Source: Verrucomicrobiaceae bacterium
GTDB lineage: Bacteria; Verrucomicrobiota; Verrucomicrobiia; Verrucomicrobiales; Verrucomicrobiaceae
Length of the DNA: 64,000 nucleotides
Assembly (NCBI GenBank): GCA_027484445.1
Contig: JAIXSY010000062.1
Coordinates: 62,001 to 126,000, forward strand
Direction: 5' to 3'
Shown: positions 52,020-61,094 of the stretch, piece by piece
Position numbering within the stretch: position 1 is the first letter of the stretch
Layout: every line of letters starts with the position of its first letter
Made by a program: the position numbers and the translations under genes
Notes under the pieces: model-generated
The model's database searches: none
What the model saw: the letters and a program-made list of their open reading frames with translations, nothing else
What the model was told of the DNA's origin: nothing

Positions 52020-52604
52020 TCAGGCACCGAGAATGTCTCGCACGCGTCCTGCTGCCGCGTTCCACGCATCGTCTGTCAGGGCAGGGGTAGCTGCGGCCAG
52101 GAGGCTTCTTCCCTCTTCGGGCAAATGGACCCATGACCGGCAGCCACCGTAGCTTTTGGCATAAGGGAAGCTCCACAGCTCTGGCAGCCGCCAAGCCCGC
52201 ACGAGTGCCATATGCAGGCAGCTTTCTTCATCGTAGGCGAAGCGTTCGCGCACGACTTCCTCTTTCCAAATGTGCAGTGGGGCGAGTCTTTCCATGGCGG
52301 ACCAGTTGGTGACTTTCCACACCTGTTCCAGGGTGGCGAAGCCGTGGATGTCCACGCTCGTTCGCTCTTCTTCCGGTGGGAAAGCACGCTCCGCCTTTTC
52401 AGGCACCCAGGTTAGTTTTTCGCCTTGAGTGTGAAACCAAGTGGGAAAGAGGAAGAAGTCGCGATGCTTCCACTCGAAGCCGCCGCGCCCTTCATGAATG
52501 CCGCCTTTGCGCAGCACCAGAGTCTGCACGCCCTGAACGAGGGAATCGCAGACATAAGACCATTCTTTGAAGCCAATCGCGGTGGTTGGGGCAGGGGCAG
52601 GCAT
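52020..52604 (-). CDS. DUF1802-family protein
   Basis: The 194-residue protein starts at ATG 52604. It has the DUF1802 pattern: GFKEWSYVCDSLVQGVQTLV, GGFEWKHRDFFLFPTWFH and the later HIWKEEVVRERFAY block. The family is uncharacterised and found mainly in PVC bacteria and cyanobacteria. It has no signal peptide and no known catalytic motif. The upstream 19 codons are Cys-rich and improbable. It is probably cotranscribed with murI. Confidence 0.8.
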   Translation of the reverse strand: MPAPAPTTAIGFKEWSYVCDSLVQGVQTLVLRKGGIHEGRGGFEWKHRDFFLFPTWFHTQGEKLTWVPEKAERAFPPEEERTSVDIHGFATLEQVWKVTNWSAMERLAPLHIWKEEVVRERFAYDEESCLHMALVRAWRLPELWSFPYAKSYGGCRSWVHLPEEGRSLLAAATPALTDDAWNAAAGRVRDILGA

Positions 52605-52741
52605 GGGAACTCCGCCGCATACACAAAGCGCGCCTCGCGTGCAAGAGCCAGCCTCCACCTTCCCTTGGCCCGTTGCGTGCTGATATTTCGCTTGGAGATT
52701 CCGCTCTCGTCTTCGTATCTTGATTGAACTTCGACGCCCTC

Positions 52742-53716
52742 ATGTCCCTGACATCCCTCGCTCTGCGTCTCGCCACCCTGACCTGGGCGGTCATCGCGAT
52801 GATGTCCCCTGCTACGGCGCAGGACACTCTTGCTGTGCTGAAGGATGTGCAGCAAAAGGTGCAAGGCCTCTTGCCTCAGGTGAGGCCTGCTGTGGTTGCC
52901 ATCCGCATTCAGGACGGCACGGCCAGTGGGGTCATCATCAATTCCAGTGGGCTCATCCTCACCGCTGCGCATGTGGCAGAAAAACCAGGCCGTGAGATCC
53001 GTGTGGTTTTGAACGACGGCCAAGTCGTGCGCGGCACCACGCTCGGCCTCGACAAAGCGACCGATGCCGCGCTGGTGCAGCTGCTAGACACGGACCGCCG
53101 CTGGCCGCATGTGAATTTCAGCCGCGCAGTCGTCTCCGTCTCACCTGGGGATTGGTGCTTTGCGCTGGGGCACCCAGGTGGTTTTGACAAAGAACGCGGT
53201 GTCGTGCTGCGCGTGGGCAAAGTCATCCGTCACACGGCGAATTCGCTGCAAACGGACTGTGTGCTCATGGGGGGTGATTCCGGTGGGCCGCTGTTCAATC
53301 TGAAGGGGGAGGTCATTGGCATCCACAGCCAGATTTGGGAAGAGCGTGACCACAACATGCACGTCTCCATGGCACCTTTCCTACGCTCATGGGATGAAAT
53401 GAAGAACAGTCTCGTCATCCGCGTGTGGGGCACTGGCAGTGGGGGTTATCTAGGCGCAGCCATCGACACGAATCTCTCCGGCCAGATCGAGGTGTTGCGT
53501 GTGCTGGAAGGTTCTCCTGCGCAGCACGCAGGCCTGCTCGCGGGAGATATCGTCGAGGCCATGGAAACACAGCCCGTGCGATCGGCCTCGCAGTTTTCCA
53601 ATGCGGTGCGTGCCCGACCTGCGGGTGAGGAGATCCAGCTGCGTGTGAGGCGTGGCGAGGCCATCTGCGAGGTGCGGGTCAAGCTCACTTCACGCCCCAA
53701 GGAGGATGAAGGATGA
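52742..53716 (+). CDS. Secreted HtrA-like serine protease with PDZ domain
   Basis: The 324-residue protein has a signal peptide (LRLATLTWAVIAMMSPATAQ) and a trypsin fold with the full triad: His77 in LTAAHVAE, Asp108 in KATDAAL, Ser180 in GGDSGGPL. A PDZ domain (about residues 235-318) follows, with VLRVLEGSPAQHAGLLAGDIV. It acts as a periplasmic protein quality-control protease of the DegP/S1C type. The start is ATG 52742; an in-frame TTG at 52724 is six codons upstream. The stop overlaps the next gene's ATG (ATGA). Confidence 0.9.
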   Translation: MSLTSLALRLATLTWAVIAMMSPATAQDTLAVLKDVQQKVQGLLPQVRPAVVAIRIQDGTASGVIINSSGLILTAAHVAEKPGREIRVVLNDGQVVRGTTLGLDKATDAALVQLLDTDRRWPHVNFSRAVVSVSPGDWCFALGHPGGFDKERGVVLRVGKVIRHTANSLQTDCVLMGGDSGGPLFNLKGEVIGIHSQIWEERDHNMHVSMAPFLRSWDEMKNSLVIRVWGTGSGGYLGAAIDTNLSGQIEVLRVLEGSPAQHAGLLAGDIVEAMETQPVRSASQFSNAVRARPAGEEIQLRVRRGEAICEVRVKLTSRPKEDEG

Positions 53717-54744
53717 ACTTCCGGCCTCTTCTTTACCTTAGCTTCGGGTTAGTTACTCTGGTCGCTCAAGCAGGACCACGGGCCACCCTAAGCCCTGAGG
53801 AGCGCACCAATGGCACCCAGGCCCTGGGTGAGATCGAGCCCCTGCTGCCAGCCGTGCGCCGTGCAGCGGCCCAGATCATCGCGGAAGATGGCCGTGCACT
53901 GGCCGCTGCTGTCTGGGTCGGCTCCGATGGCTACCTGCTGACCAAGGCCAGCGAGACTCCAGATCTGGAAAAAGCACGCGTTCGCTGGTCGGCGGATCGC
54001 AGTGCTTCGCTACGGGAAATCCATCGCCTGCCCGCGTTCGACCTTGTCTTGGCTCAGGCCGTGGGTGTGCAGGGCGTGGACTGCACGGACTTTAGCCAAG
54101 CGGTGCCCGTCCCACCCTACGGGCAGTGGTTGGCCTCTCCTACCTATGGGGGACGTGAGCTACGCATTGGTGTCATCAGCGCCCAGCCACGTGCCATTCC
54201 TGGCCTCGGTCCAGCCATGGGCATCCGCATGGATGAGAAACCTCTGAAGCAAGGGGTTCGCATCCTCAGCATCGCAGAGGACAGCCCGGCTGCGGCAGCA
54301 GGCATGGAGCCAGGGGATGTCTTGACCCGTATCGCTCAAGAGACTGCTAAGGACGTGAAGACTGTGCATGAGATCATTCGCCGTCACCAGCCCGGTGATC
54401 TCGTCAGCATCCACTACCTTCGCCACGGCGAGTCAAAAACAGCTCGCGTGCGTCTCGCCAGCCGCACACGCATCATGATGAACTGGGATGGCGAAGACTT
54501 CGCCAATGGCGGCATTTCCATCCGCACCGATGACTTTCCCAGCATCATCCAGCATGACCTGCCGCTTGGTCCCCAGGACATGGGCAGCCCTTTGTATGAC
54601 CTTGAGGGTCGTGCCGTTGGCATCAACATCGCCCGCGTGGATCGCGTCACCACCTTTGCTCTACCGGCCTCCGTGTTTTGGGCGAAAATCCATCCGTTGA
54701 TTGAGGCGGATCGTCATCCGCCCAAAGCTCTTGTTCCTCCATGA
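53713..54744 (+). CDS. HtrA-like pseudoprotease with PDZ inserted in the protease fold
   Basis: The 343-residue exported protein is an HtrA relative without a catalytic site. The His block LTNAHVV reads LTKASET (Ser80), Asp110 is kept in LPAFDLVLAQ, and GNSGGPL reads QDMGSPL with Met290 in place of the catalytic Ser. A PDZ domain (about 165-250, ILSIAEDSPAAAAGMEPGDVL) lies between the first half of the barrel and the IIQHDLPLGPQDMGSPL strand, which aligns with the FIQTDAAINPGNSGGPL part of HtrA. PDZ domains normally follow the protease. It overlaps both neighbours by four bases and is likely a regulator, adaptor or inhibitor of the active protease. Confidence 0.82.
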   Translation: MNFRPLLYLSFGLVTLVAQAGPRATLSPEERTNGTQALGEIEPLLPAVRRAAAQIIAEDGRALAAAVWVGSDGYLLTKASETPDLEKARVRWSADRSASLREIHRLPAFDLVLAQAVGVQGVDCTDFSQAVPVPPYGQWLASPTYGGRELRIGVISAQPRAIPGLGPAMGIRMDEKPLKQGVRILSIAEDSPAAAAGMEPGDVLTRIAQETAKDVKTVHEIIRRHQPGDLVSIHYLRHGESKTARVRLASRTRIMMNWDGEDFANGGISIRTDDFPSIIQHDLPLGPQDMGSPLYDLEGRAVGINIARVDRVTTFALPASVFWAKIHPLIEADRHPPKALVPP

Positions 54745-55961
54745 AGTTCCTGCTCCCCACCTTTAGCCTTCTTCTGGCCCATGCTCTCAGCGCCGCTGCG
54801 CCAGAGCCAGCCGCTAAGTCAGCCAGTGCCGTCTCACCTGAAGGTTTTCATGAGCTTCAGATCGGCGATGCTGCGCCTTCGTTTGAACTTCTGGGCATTG
54901 ATGAGGAAAAGCACACGCTCAGTGAATATGCCGATGCAAAGCTCCTGCTGGTCGCCTTCATCAGCAATCATTGCCCGACGTCCCAGGCCATCGAGCAGCG
55001 CTTGAAGCAGCTTGCGAAAGATTACAAGCCCAAGGAACTCCGCATCGTGGCCATCAATCCCAACGATCCGGCAGCCTTGCGGCCCGATGAGCTCGGCTAC
55101 TCCAAGTACAACGACAGCTTCCCTGAGATGAAGCGCCATGCGGCTGAGCAAGACTTCAATTTTCCCTACCTTTTCGATGGTGAAACGCAGGCCGTGGCCA
55201 AGGCCTACGGTTGCCTCGCGACACCTCACGTCTTTCTTTTCGATCAAGAACGCAAGCTCCGCTACCGAGGTCGATTCGATGATTCACGCTATGCGGATTC
55301 CGCCACGGTGACCTCGCCGGACGCGAAGAATGCCATCAACGCCTTACTGGCAGGACAGCCCGTGGCGACCGCTATCACCAAGCCGCATGGCTGCTCCACC
55401 AAATGGATCGAAAAACGTGCTGCTGTTGCTGCTGATCAGGAAAAATGGGAAAAAGGGGAGGTGCATGTCGAACTGATCGACGCAGCCGGGGTGGCGGCTC
55501 TGCGTAAAAATGACACCAAGAAGGTTCGCCTGTTCAACGTCTGGGCCTCTTGGTGCGGCCCCTGTGTGGAAGAATTCCCCGAACTCGTCGCCACTGCGCG
55601 CAAGTTTGGTCTTCGCGACTTCGAGTTCATCAGCATCAGCATCAATGAACCCAGCGAGATGCAGGAAGTGAAGGATTTTTTGGAAAAGCACAACGCCATC
55701 GTGCCAGACAAGATCAAGCCCACGCTCAAGGCCGAAGGTCGTGCCGGAAATGCCTACATCTACAACCCGCCCGCCAATGCGCCAAACACCGATGCGCTGA
55801 TCCAAGCGCTCGATCCTGAATGGCCGGGTCCCATCCCGCACACCCTTGTCGTCGCTCCAGGGGGCGCAGTTATCTATCGCCACAATGAAGAGGTGAACGG
55901 TGATGAGTTGCGGGCGAAGATCCTGGAAGCCATGGGACGCTACTACGTGCCTGAAAAGTGA
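54741..55961 (+). CDS. Exported protein with two thioredoxin-like domains
   Basis: The 406-residue protein has a signal peptide (MKFLLPTFSLLLAHALSAAA). The first domain (about 35-220) is of the AhpC/TSA redoxin type with FISNHCPTSQ, giving one reactive Cys78. The second (about 240-395) has the thioredoxin motif ASWCGPCVEE (Cys272, Cys275). The gene overlaps the pseudoprotease by four bases. A role in disulfide or oxidative repair together with the two HtrA-like proteins is suggested by the tight linkage. It ends 40 bases before a convergent gene. Confidence 0.87.
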   Translation: MKFLLPTFSLLLAHALSAAAPEPAAKSASAVSPEGFHELQIGDAAPSFELLGIDEEKHTLSEYADAKLLLVAFISNHCPTSQAIEQRLKQLAKDYKPKELRIVAINPNDPAALRPDELGYSKYNDSFPEMKRHAAEQDFNFPYLFDGETQAVAKAYGCLATPHVFLFDQERKLRYRGRFDDSRYADSATVTSPDAKNAINALLAGQPVATAITKPHGCSTKWIEKRAAVAADQEKWEKGEVHVELIDAAGVAALRKNDTKKVRLFNVWASWCGPCVEEFPELVATARKFGLRDFEFISISINEPSEMQEVKDFLEKHNAIVPDKIKPTLKAEGRAGNAYIYNPPANAPNTDALIQALDPEWPGPIPHTLVVAPGGAVIYRHNEEVNGDELRAKILEAMGRYYVPEK

Positions 55962-56001
55962 AGTGCGCCTAGAGTTGGCCTTCTGTTTCGACCCTTCGCC
56001 C

Positions 56002-56877
56002 TCAACGCAGCCTCAGGCCATGCTGCTGCCAAAAGATCGCCAGTGAGGCTTGTGAGCCATGAAACACATTTCGTTCGGTCGGACGATCGAGATTGCCGAA
56101 GTAGAGCGGAAATCGGTAACGTCCATGATTGTACACCTTTGGCCGTGAGCGACCGCCCTGCCAATCGACGCCGCCATACTGCCAAAGCGTCCAGTTCGAC
56201 CAGACCTCATACTGCTTGAGCAGTCCACTCGGATTTCCTGGTGCTGGATACACGGGCCCCGCGCCGCTATCGTGCGCATACAAGGCCAGCCAGTAGGGCA
56301 TGCGCCGCAGTTTCGCCTTTGACAGCGTATCCGCACCGCTGAGCGTCTGCTTGAGCTGCGTGCTGTTTTCCAGATAAGCCACTGGCACCACGCCCGTGCG
56401 GCTCTCCACGCGTTCCATGAAGCGCAAAATGGCCGACAACGGCAGATCACCATCAAAATCACCGCACAGCAGCAAAGCCGGTGCATTCCACGCACGACCG
56501 CGTGCCAGCGAAAGAGCGCGATTCACGAACTGATCCGCCTGTGCTACCGCATCCACATGCCGCTGCACCCGGTAGTAGATCCCAGGCAGCATCCCTTCAC
56601 GATCGGCGGAGGCCAGAAAGCTTGCACACTTCTCATCGAGATTGCCGCCTTTCCCTGCTCTTGCGATCAAACCACTCGCCCCATTCGCCCGCAAGGCACT
56701 CACATCATGCTCCGAAAAGCCCACGCCATTTCGTTGCCGCTCCTTCGGATCATACGCCGAAACATTGATGATCTGCGGCATGCCCGAACCTGTCGGCGGC
56801 AGACTCCCCGGCGTGCTCCCAGGCGGAGTGCTACAACTCGCCAAGATGAGGAGGAAAGGAAGAGAGAGGTGCTTCAT
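56002..56877 (-). CDS. GH25-like (lysozyme-fold) lipoprotein
   Basis: The 291-residue protein has a lipobox ILASC near residue 11, so it is probably a lipoprotein. The fold resembles GH25 lysozymes with GLIARAGKGGNLD, an APALLLCGDFDGD strand and C-terminal WQYGGVDWQGG and ERNVFHGSQ segments. GH25 enzymes use a D-x-E pair in the catalytic strand; here it reads DFDGD, so the acid residue Glu is replaced. Hydrolytic activity may be lost or altered. The PhyH gene lies 11 bases upstream on the same strand. Confidence 0.7.
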   Translation of the reverse strand: MKHLSLPFLLILASCSTPPGSTPGSLPPTGSGMPQIINVSAYDPKERQRNGVGFSEHDVSALRANGASGLIARAGKGGNLDEKCASFLASADREGMLPGIYYRVQRHVDAVAQADQFVNRALSLARGRAWNAPALLLCGDFDGDLPLSAILRFMERVESRTGVVPVAYLENSTQLKQTLSGADTLSKAKLRRMPYWLALYAHDSGAGPVYPAPGNPSGLLKQYEVWSNWTLWQYGGVDWQGGRSRPKVYNHGRYRFPLYFGNLDRPTERNVFHGSQASLAIFWQQHGLRLR

Positions 56878-56888
56878 GAAGTCTGAGA

Positions 56889-57596
56889 CTAGCCGACTGC
56901 TGCGTCAGCGTAAAGTGGACCGGAAAATGATGCGGTCTCCCGCCAAGCCAAGGGTGGTGGCAGTGAAAAACCCGCAAATTCGATGTGCAGCACCCGACGG
57001 CTACGCTCATTCGTCGAACGAGATGAGGCATGCAGCAAGAGTGGTCGCATCAGCAGCGCATCACCTGCTTTAGCGGCACATAGCACCTCTGGGTGTGTTT
57101 TTCGGCATTTGGCGGTGCTTTCGGCATTCAGGCGACCAAAACGGTGAGAGCCTGAAACCACTCGTAAAGCACCATTGCTTTCATCGGCATCATCCAGGTG
57201 CAATCGCACAGTGAGCATCTGCTTCAACAAATCCACAGGTGGCTGCACATGAGGCACCCCATCCTTAACGCTCCATGGCCCCCAACCAGGCAGCTCGGCT
57301 TGTTCTTTGAGCGCTAGTGTTAGATCCTGATGCCACGCCACTAGCCAGTTCTTCCCCGGGCGCTTATCGAAGTAGAGTCCACGAACCGGAATAGGCTCCG
57401 CTGGTAGATGCGGACGCACCAGATCGGCGAAGACCGAATGAGAGAGCCGCATCACCTCTGGCGCGCACAACATGCCACGAGTGCCTGCACCATTCGCATC
57501 TCCCAACAGGCAGCGGAGCTTTTCACAAGCCTTTTCATCGAGCACCTGCGGCACGATGGCGAATCCCTCGCATTCGATCTGATTCGAGTCACTCAT
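56889..57596 (-). CDS. Phytanoyl-CoA dioxygenase-family (PhyH) oxygenase
   Basis: The 235-residue product is a 2-oxoglutarate/Fe(II)-type oxygenase of the PhyH family. The metal-binding motif is WHQDLTL (HxD) with the distal His in LLLHASS, and the following Arg block (RSRRVLHIEF) binds 2-oxoglutarate. Substrates in bacteria are diverse and not predicted. Its ATG overlaps the sulfatase stop by four bases, so it is translated with that enzyme. Confidence 0.85.
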   Translation of the reverse strand: MSDSNQIECEGFAIVPQVLDEKACEKLRCLLGDANGAGTRGMLCAPEVMRLSHSVFADLVRPHLPAEPIPVRGLYFDKRPGKNWLVAWHQDLTLALKEQAELPGWGPWSVKDGVPHVQPPVDLLKQMLTVRLHLDDADESNGALRVVSGSHRFGRLNAESTAKCRKTHPEVLCAAKAGDALLMRPLLLHASSRSTNERSRRVLHIEFAGFSLPPPLAWRETASFSGPLYADAAVG

Positions 57597-58930
57597 TCAG
57601 CGCCCTTCCTCGCCTTTTTCTTCTTATCCGTCTTCCGTTGTGGGTCACCATTCCAGCGCTGATCCTCCCAACGTGGTGGCAACATGCTGGCGTTCCATTT
57701 TTCGAAGAGGGCGACGAGCTCGGCTTTCTTCGCCGTGTTCTCGGCACTGAGGTCCTTTTGCTCGCCGGGATCGGTGGCGAGATTCACCAGCATCGGCTCC
57801 ATGTCTTTGGAAGCCTTCACGAGCTTCCAGTCCCCCTGCCGCACGGCGTGCTGCACGCCAAAGCGGAAGTAAAGCTCACGCGGGGCGAGCTTGTCGCTCT
57901 CGCCTTTGAGCAAAGGGAGCAAATTCACGCCATCCAACGTGGTTTCGGCTTTAGCCGAATCAGGGGCCGCCGCACCGGCTGCGGCCAGCGCGGTCGGCAG
58001 CACATCGAGCTGAATCACCGGATCATTCACCACGCGATTGCCGGGAACGGTCCCCTTCCACTGCGCCATCCACGTCACGCGGATGCCGCCTTCCCACACG
58101 AACCACTTTGAGCCACGCAGTCCCATCTGCTCCGCTTGTTTCGAGGCACCACCGTTGTCGCTGATGACAAAGAGGAGCGTGTTTTCCTCGAGCTTGAGGT
58201 CGCGCAGCTTGGTCATGACCGTGCCGATGGCTTCATCCGCCTCCCCAATCAGCGCGGCGTAGCCTTGCTGGCGTTTGTCGAGATGCTTGAACTTCTCCAG
58301 CCAGTGCGGGGAGGCCACGATGGGCGAATGCACGGCATTGAACGACAGATACAGGAAGAAGGGTTTGTCCTTGTTCGCATCAATGAACCCACAGGCCTCC
58401 TTCGCATACACCGGCGAGGTCACCGGTGCGCCTTCCAGATCTTGGAGCAGCTCGCTGCCGCGATAAAATGACGGTCCCTTGCCCTCCCCGAGGTTGCCGA
58501 CCGTACCCATCGCGAAATCAAAGCCACGTGCCGGCGGCATGAACTGCGGCCCGGTATCGCCCAGATGCCATTTGCCCACGATGCCCGTCGTGTAACCTGC
58601 GGGCTTCAAATGCTGCGCCATCGTCTTTTCGCGCAACAGTAGCTCGCGACCCTCTCGCGTCGGGTTCGCATCATGACCCGTGCGCGCCTGATAACGCCCC
58701 GTCATCAGCCCCACCCGTCCCGGCGAGCACACGCAGCCGCTCGAGTAGCCATTGGTGAAGCGAACGCCATCCGCTGCGATGCGGTCCATGTTCGGTGTCG
58801 GAGACAGTTTGCCACCGTAAGAGCCCGGCTGGGCCCAGCCCATGTCATCAAGGTAAAAAATGACGATGTTCGGCTTTGTGGATGCGCCGAGCGAAGAGCA
58901 GAGAACCAAGAGTAAAGCGATCAAGCGCAT
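57593..58930 (-). CDS. Secreted sulfatase (FGly-dependent)
   Basis: The 445-residue enzyme has a signal peptide (MRLIALLLVLCSSLGAS), the metal-binding LDDMG near residue 28, and the formylglycine motif CSPGR with Cys68. GKWHLGDTGP and VISDNGGASK are further sulfatase blocks. A basic C-terminal tail (DKKKKARKGAE) follows. It is paired with a PhyH oxygenase by a four-base overlap. Its sequence differs from the sulfatase at 21396, and only the motif context is shared. Substrate unknown. Confidence 0.93.
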   Translation of the reverse strand: MRLIALLLVLCSSLGASTKPNIVIFYLDDMGWAQPGSYGGKLSPTPNMDRIAADGVRFTNGYSSGCVCSPGRVGLMTGRYQARTGHDANPTREGRELLLREKTMAQHLKPAGYTTGIVGKWHLGDTGPQFMPPARGFDFAMGTVGNLGEGKGPSFYRGSELLQDLEGAPVTSPVYAKEACGFIDANKDKPFFLYLSFNAVHSPIVASPHWLEKFKHLDKRQQGYAALIGEADEAIGTVMTKLRDLKLEENTLLFVISDNGGASKQAEQMGLRGSKWFVWEGGIRVTWMAQWKGTVPGNRVVNDPVIQLDVLPTALAAAGAAAPDSAKAETTLDGVNLLPLLKGESDKLAPRELYFRFGVQHAVRQGDWKLVKASKDMEPMLVNLATDPGEQKDLSAENTAKKAELVALFEKWNASMLPPRWEDQRWNGDPQRKTDKKKKARKGAE

Positions 58931-58980
58931 GACGCCGCGATGAACGAGGCAAGTGCTCGCTTATTGCGCGTGATTTCACC

Positions 58981-59346
58981 TTACTTCATGGGCACCAGGG
59001 CTTCAGCTTCTTCTTCGGCCCAGTCGTCCACGTAGGCACCGGCTTCTTCTTCCTCTTCTTCGAGCGGTGCAAAACGTTCGGAGCGGAAGCCCAGCTCTTG
59101 CTTGACGCTGGAGTGAGGATCTTCCGGGTTCTTGAGCTCTTCGAGCAACAGCAAGATGTCGAACTCTGCATCGGTAAGCTTCAGGTTTGCATCATCATCG
59201 AGCGAAAATTTTGGCTGGCTGCGACCTGGGGCAATGGCACGCACGGTGTAAACTTTGTCCTTCTTGGGCAAAGCCCGATAGAGGTCATAAACCCAGGGAT
59301 CGAATTGGTCGTTGATGCAGACAACTTTTTGGCCGGTGGTGAACAT
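58981..59346 (-). CDS. Small acidic protein of unknown function
   Basis: The 121-residue cytoplasmic-looking protein has two parts: an N-terminal folded segment (QKVVCINDQF, with YTVRAIAPG), then a strongly acidic C-terminus with EEEEEE and DDWAEEEAEA. I recognise no named family with certainty. It stands alone, with gaps of about 50 bases on either side, and is read leftward like its neighbours. Codon use fits the region. Confidence 0.65.
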   Translation of the reverse strand: MFTTGQKVVCINDQFDPWVYDLYRALPKKDKVYTVRAIAPGRSQPKFSLDDDANLKLTDAEFDILLLLEELKNPEDPHSSVKQELGFRSERFAPLEEEEEEAGAYVDDWAEEEAEALVPMK

Positions 59347-59402
59347 GAGACGGAAACAGGGAACGATGAGGAGCAGGCTTATAGGCGATTCCGGCCAGAA
59401 AT

Positions 59403-61094
59403 CTACTTTTGTCCCCGCGACAAAAGGTGCTCGTGCAATCGTCGAGCCACCTCAGCGACAACGTCGGGCTTTTCCACGCATCCATGCCAGTGCGGCACCA
59501 CGCGCTCGGTTCCTGTGGGAAGATGAGCGCTGCGGTAGGGCACGACACCGTCACTGCTCTGCTCCAGCGGCGCTTTGCCGATCCGCCCGATGATGCTGTG
59601 GTGAGGCACCTGCACAGGGTGGGCATTCATGGCCTTCAGGTAGGGATGTCGTGGCGAAAGGGAGCTAAGGCTCAGAAAAGCGTAGGCACCCCAGTCCCGA
59701 ATCTGGGGGTGCAGAGCATCCAGATTTCCGGTCATCACCTCCGTAGCCAGCAGCAGCGTGTCCACAGGCAGGCGGATGAGTTTGGAAAGACGCCGGACAA
59801 TGCCCTTGTCCGCGAGATCGCTGCCCTGGTGCGGCACGGTGATGAAAATGAGTCGTGAGACAAAAGGCAGTTTCTGAAAGCGCAAGCGATTCAGCAATTC
59901 ACGGCGGGTGCTTTCGGAAAGCAGCAGCTCTTCCGGCGGTCGCTGAAAGTAGGCCTGCCAAAAAGCATCGCCAGAGTCTTGCGTCTGTAGCCGACTCAGC
60001 AGCCCGCCCATGCTATGGCCGATGAGGACCATGCGGTTCATGCCTGGATCGTCATGTTCAGGGTCTAGCTCTTCACGCGCCTGCTTTAAGCTTTCGCGCA
60101 GCCGACCGGCCGTGGCGGGCACGGCGAGCCCCGTGGGATACAAAAAGTACCAGGGCTGGTAGTGCTGACGCAGGATGGGATCGCTGGCGATGGCATGGAT
60201 GCATTGCAGCCAGATGTGAGGATCGCTCATCAGGCCATGGATAAACACAACGGGGATGCGCTTGGGGTCATAGCTGTCCAGCAGGTAGAGGCGGCTATCG
60301 GCCAGGACCTTTTCGGGATAAAGCAGACCTGGCAGGGAGAAGCCGCGCAGGTCATTTTTGTCCAGTGCCTGCATCCTGGCTGAGGTGTGATCTGCCGCTA
60401 GGCTCCGATTCCCAGGCAGGGGCACCTTCTGCCTGCTCGGCAGGTGTAGGGGATCGTAAAAGCGCAGCACGGCGCGTCGAGGTTCCTGCCTCTTGGCTGG
60501 AGGAAACTCAATCACTGCGGTCAGGCTCACGTGTGCTCCATTCGGTGGCAGCCGCCGTTGCCCGTTCAAGCGATCTGCTTGACTTAGCACATGTCCGACC
60601 AAAGGCACTCCCAGACCGCGCTGTTCAGAGCGCGGCAGTTGATCTCGGTGATGAATTTGATCCGCGAGAGTGAGGCGATCCAGAATCTGTGGCGAAAATT
60701 CGCCGCTGTGTTGCGGTGGGTGGAGGTCGATTTGGTAGGCTGCTTCTCCTAGGTCGCCATGGATCACCGTGCCACTGCGCCAGCTAGAGGGGGCTTGTCG
60801 AGCGCTCCAGAGCTTCAGCACCGCAGCCACGGCCTGTTCATAGGTCGCTTCGTGGGTGCTGGAGTTCGACCTGCCCGAGGTCAGTGCACTCCAGGCGGCA
60901 TCGGCACGTTTCAACTCGCGGGCGATTTTTTGCTCAGCTTTGGAATTCCATGCCCAAAAAGGCTGGCGGATTCGAGGAGCCTTGGGCGGTTGTATGCAGC
61001 CTGCCAACAGGCCTAGCGCAACTGCCGCAAGAAGGGTAAAAGAAGAAAATCTCAAGATCACGGAGCCATGCACCGCTAGGCTCCTGGGTGTCAA
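59403..61094 (-). CDS. Lipase-like alpha/beta hydrolase lipoprotein
   Basis: The 563-residue protein begins with a signal sequence and lipobox (LLAGC near residue 29-33) and should be a lipoprotein. The second half is an alpha/beta hydrolase: VVFIHGLMSDPHIW oxyanion loop, nucleophile elbow LIGHSMGGLL with the catalytic Ser, and a late HWHG motif for the catalytic His. Residues about 80-280 form an extra N-terminal domain of unknown type. The apparent start is TTG, overlapping the stop of the upstream gene (TTGA at 61091-61094); a GTG a few codons later is an alternative. It is probably translated with that gene. Confidence 0.82.
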   Translation of the reverse strand: MTPRSLAVHGSVILRFSSFTLLAAVALGLLAGCIQPPKAPRIRQPFWAWNSKAEQKIARELKRADAAWSALTSGRSNSSTHEATYEQAVAAVLKLWSARQAPSSWRSGTVIHGDLGEAAYQIDLHPPQHSGEFSPQILDRLTLADQIHHRDQLPRSEQRGLGVPLVGHVLSQADRLNGQRRLPPNGAHVSLTAVIEFPPAKRQEPRRAVLRFYDPLHLPSRQKVPLPGNRSLAADHTSARMQALDKNDLRGFSLPGLLYPEKVLADSRLYLLDSYDPKRIPVVFIHGLMSDPHIWLQCIHAIASDPILRQHYQPWYFLYPTGLAVPATAGRLRESLKQAREELDPEHDDPGMNRMVLIGHSMGGLLSRLQTQDSGDAFWQAYFQRPPEELLLSESTRRELLNRLRFQKLPFVSRLIFITVPHQGSDLADKGIVRRLSKLIRLPVDTLLLATEVMTGNLDALHPQIRDWGAYAFLSLSSLSPRHPYLKAMNAHPVQVPHHSIIGRIGKAPLEQSSDGVVPYRSAHLPTGTERVVPHWHGCVEKPDVVAEVARRLHEHLLSRGQK

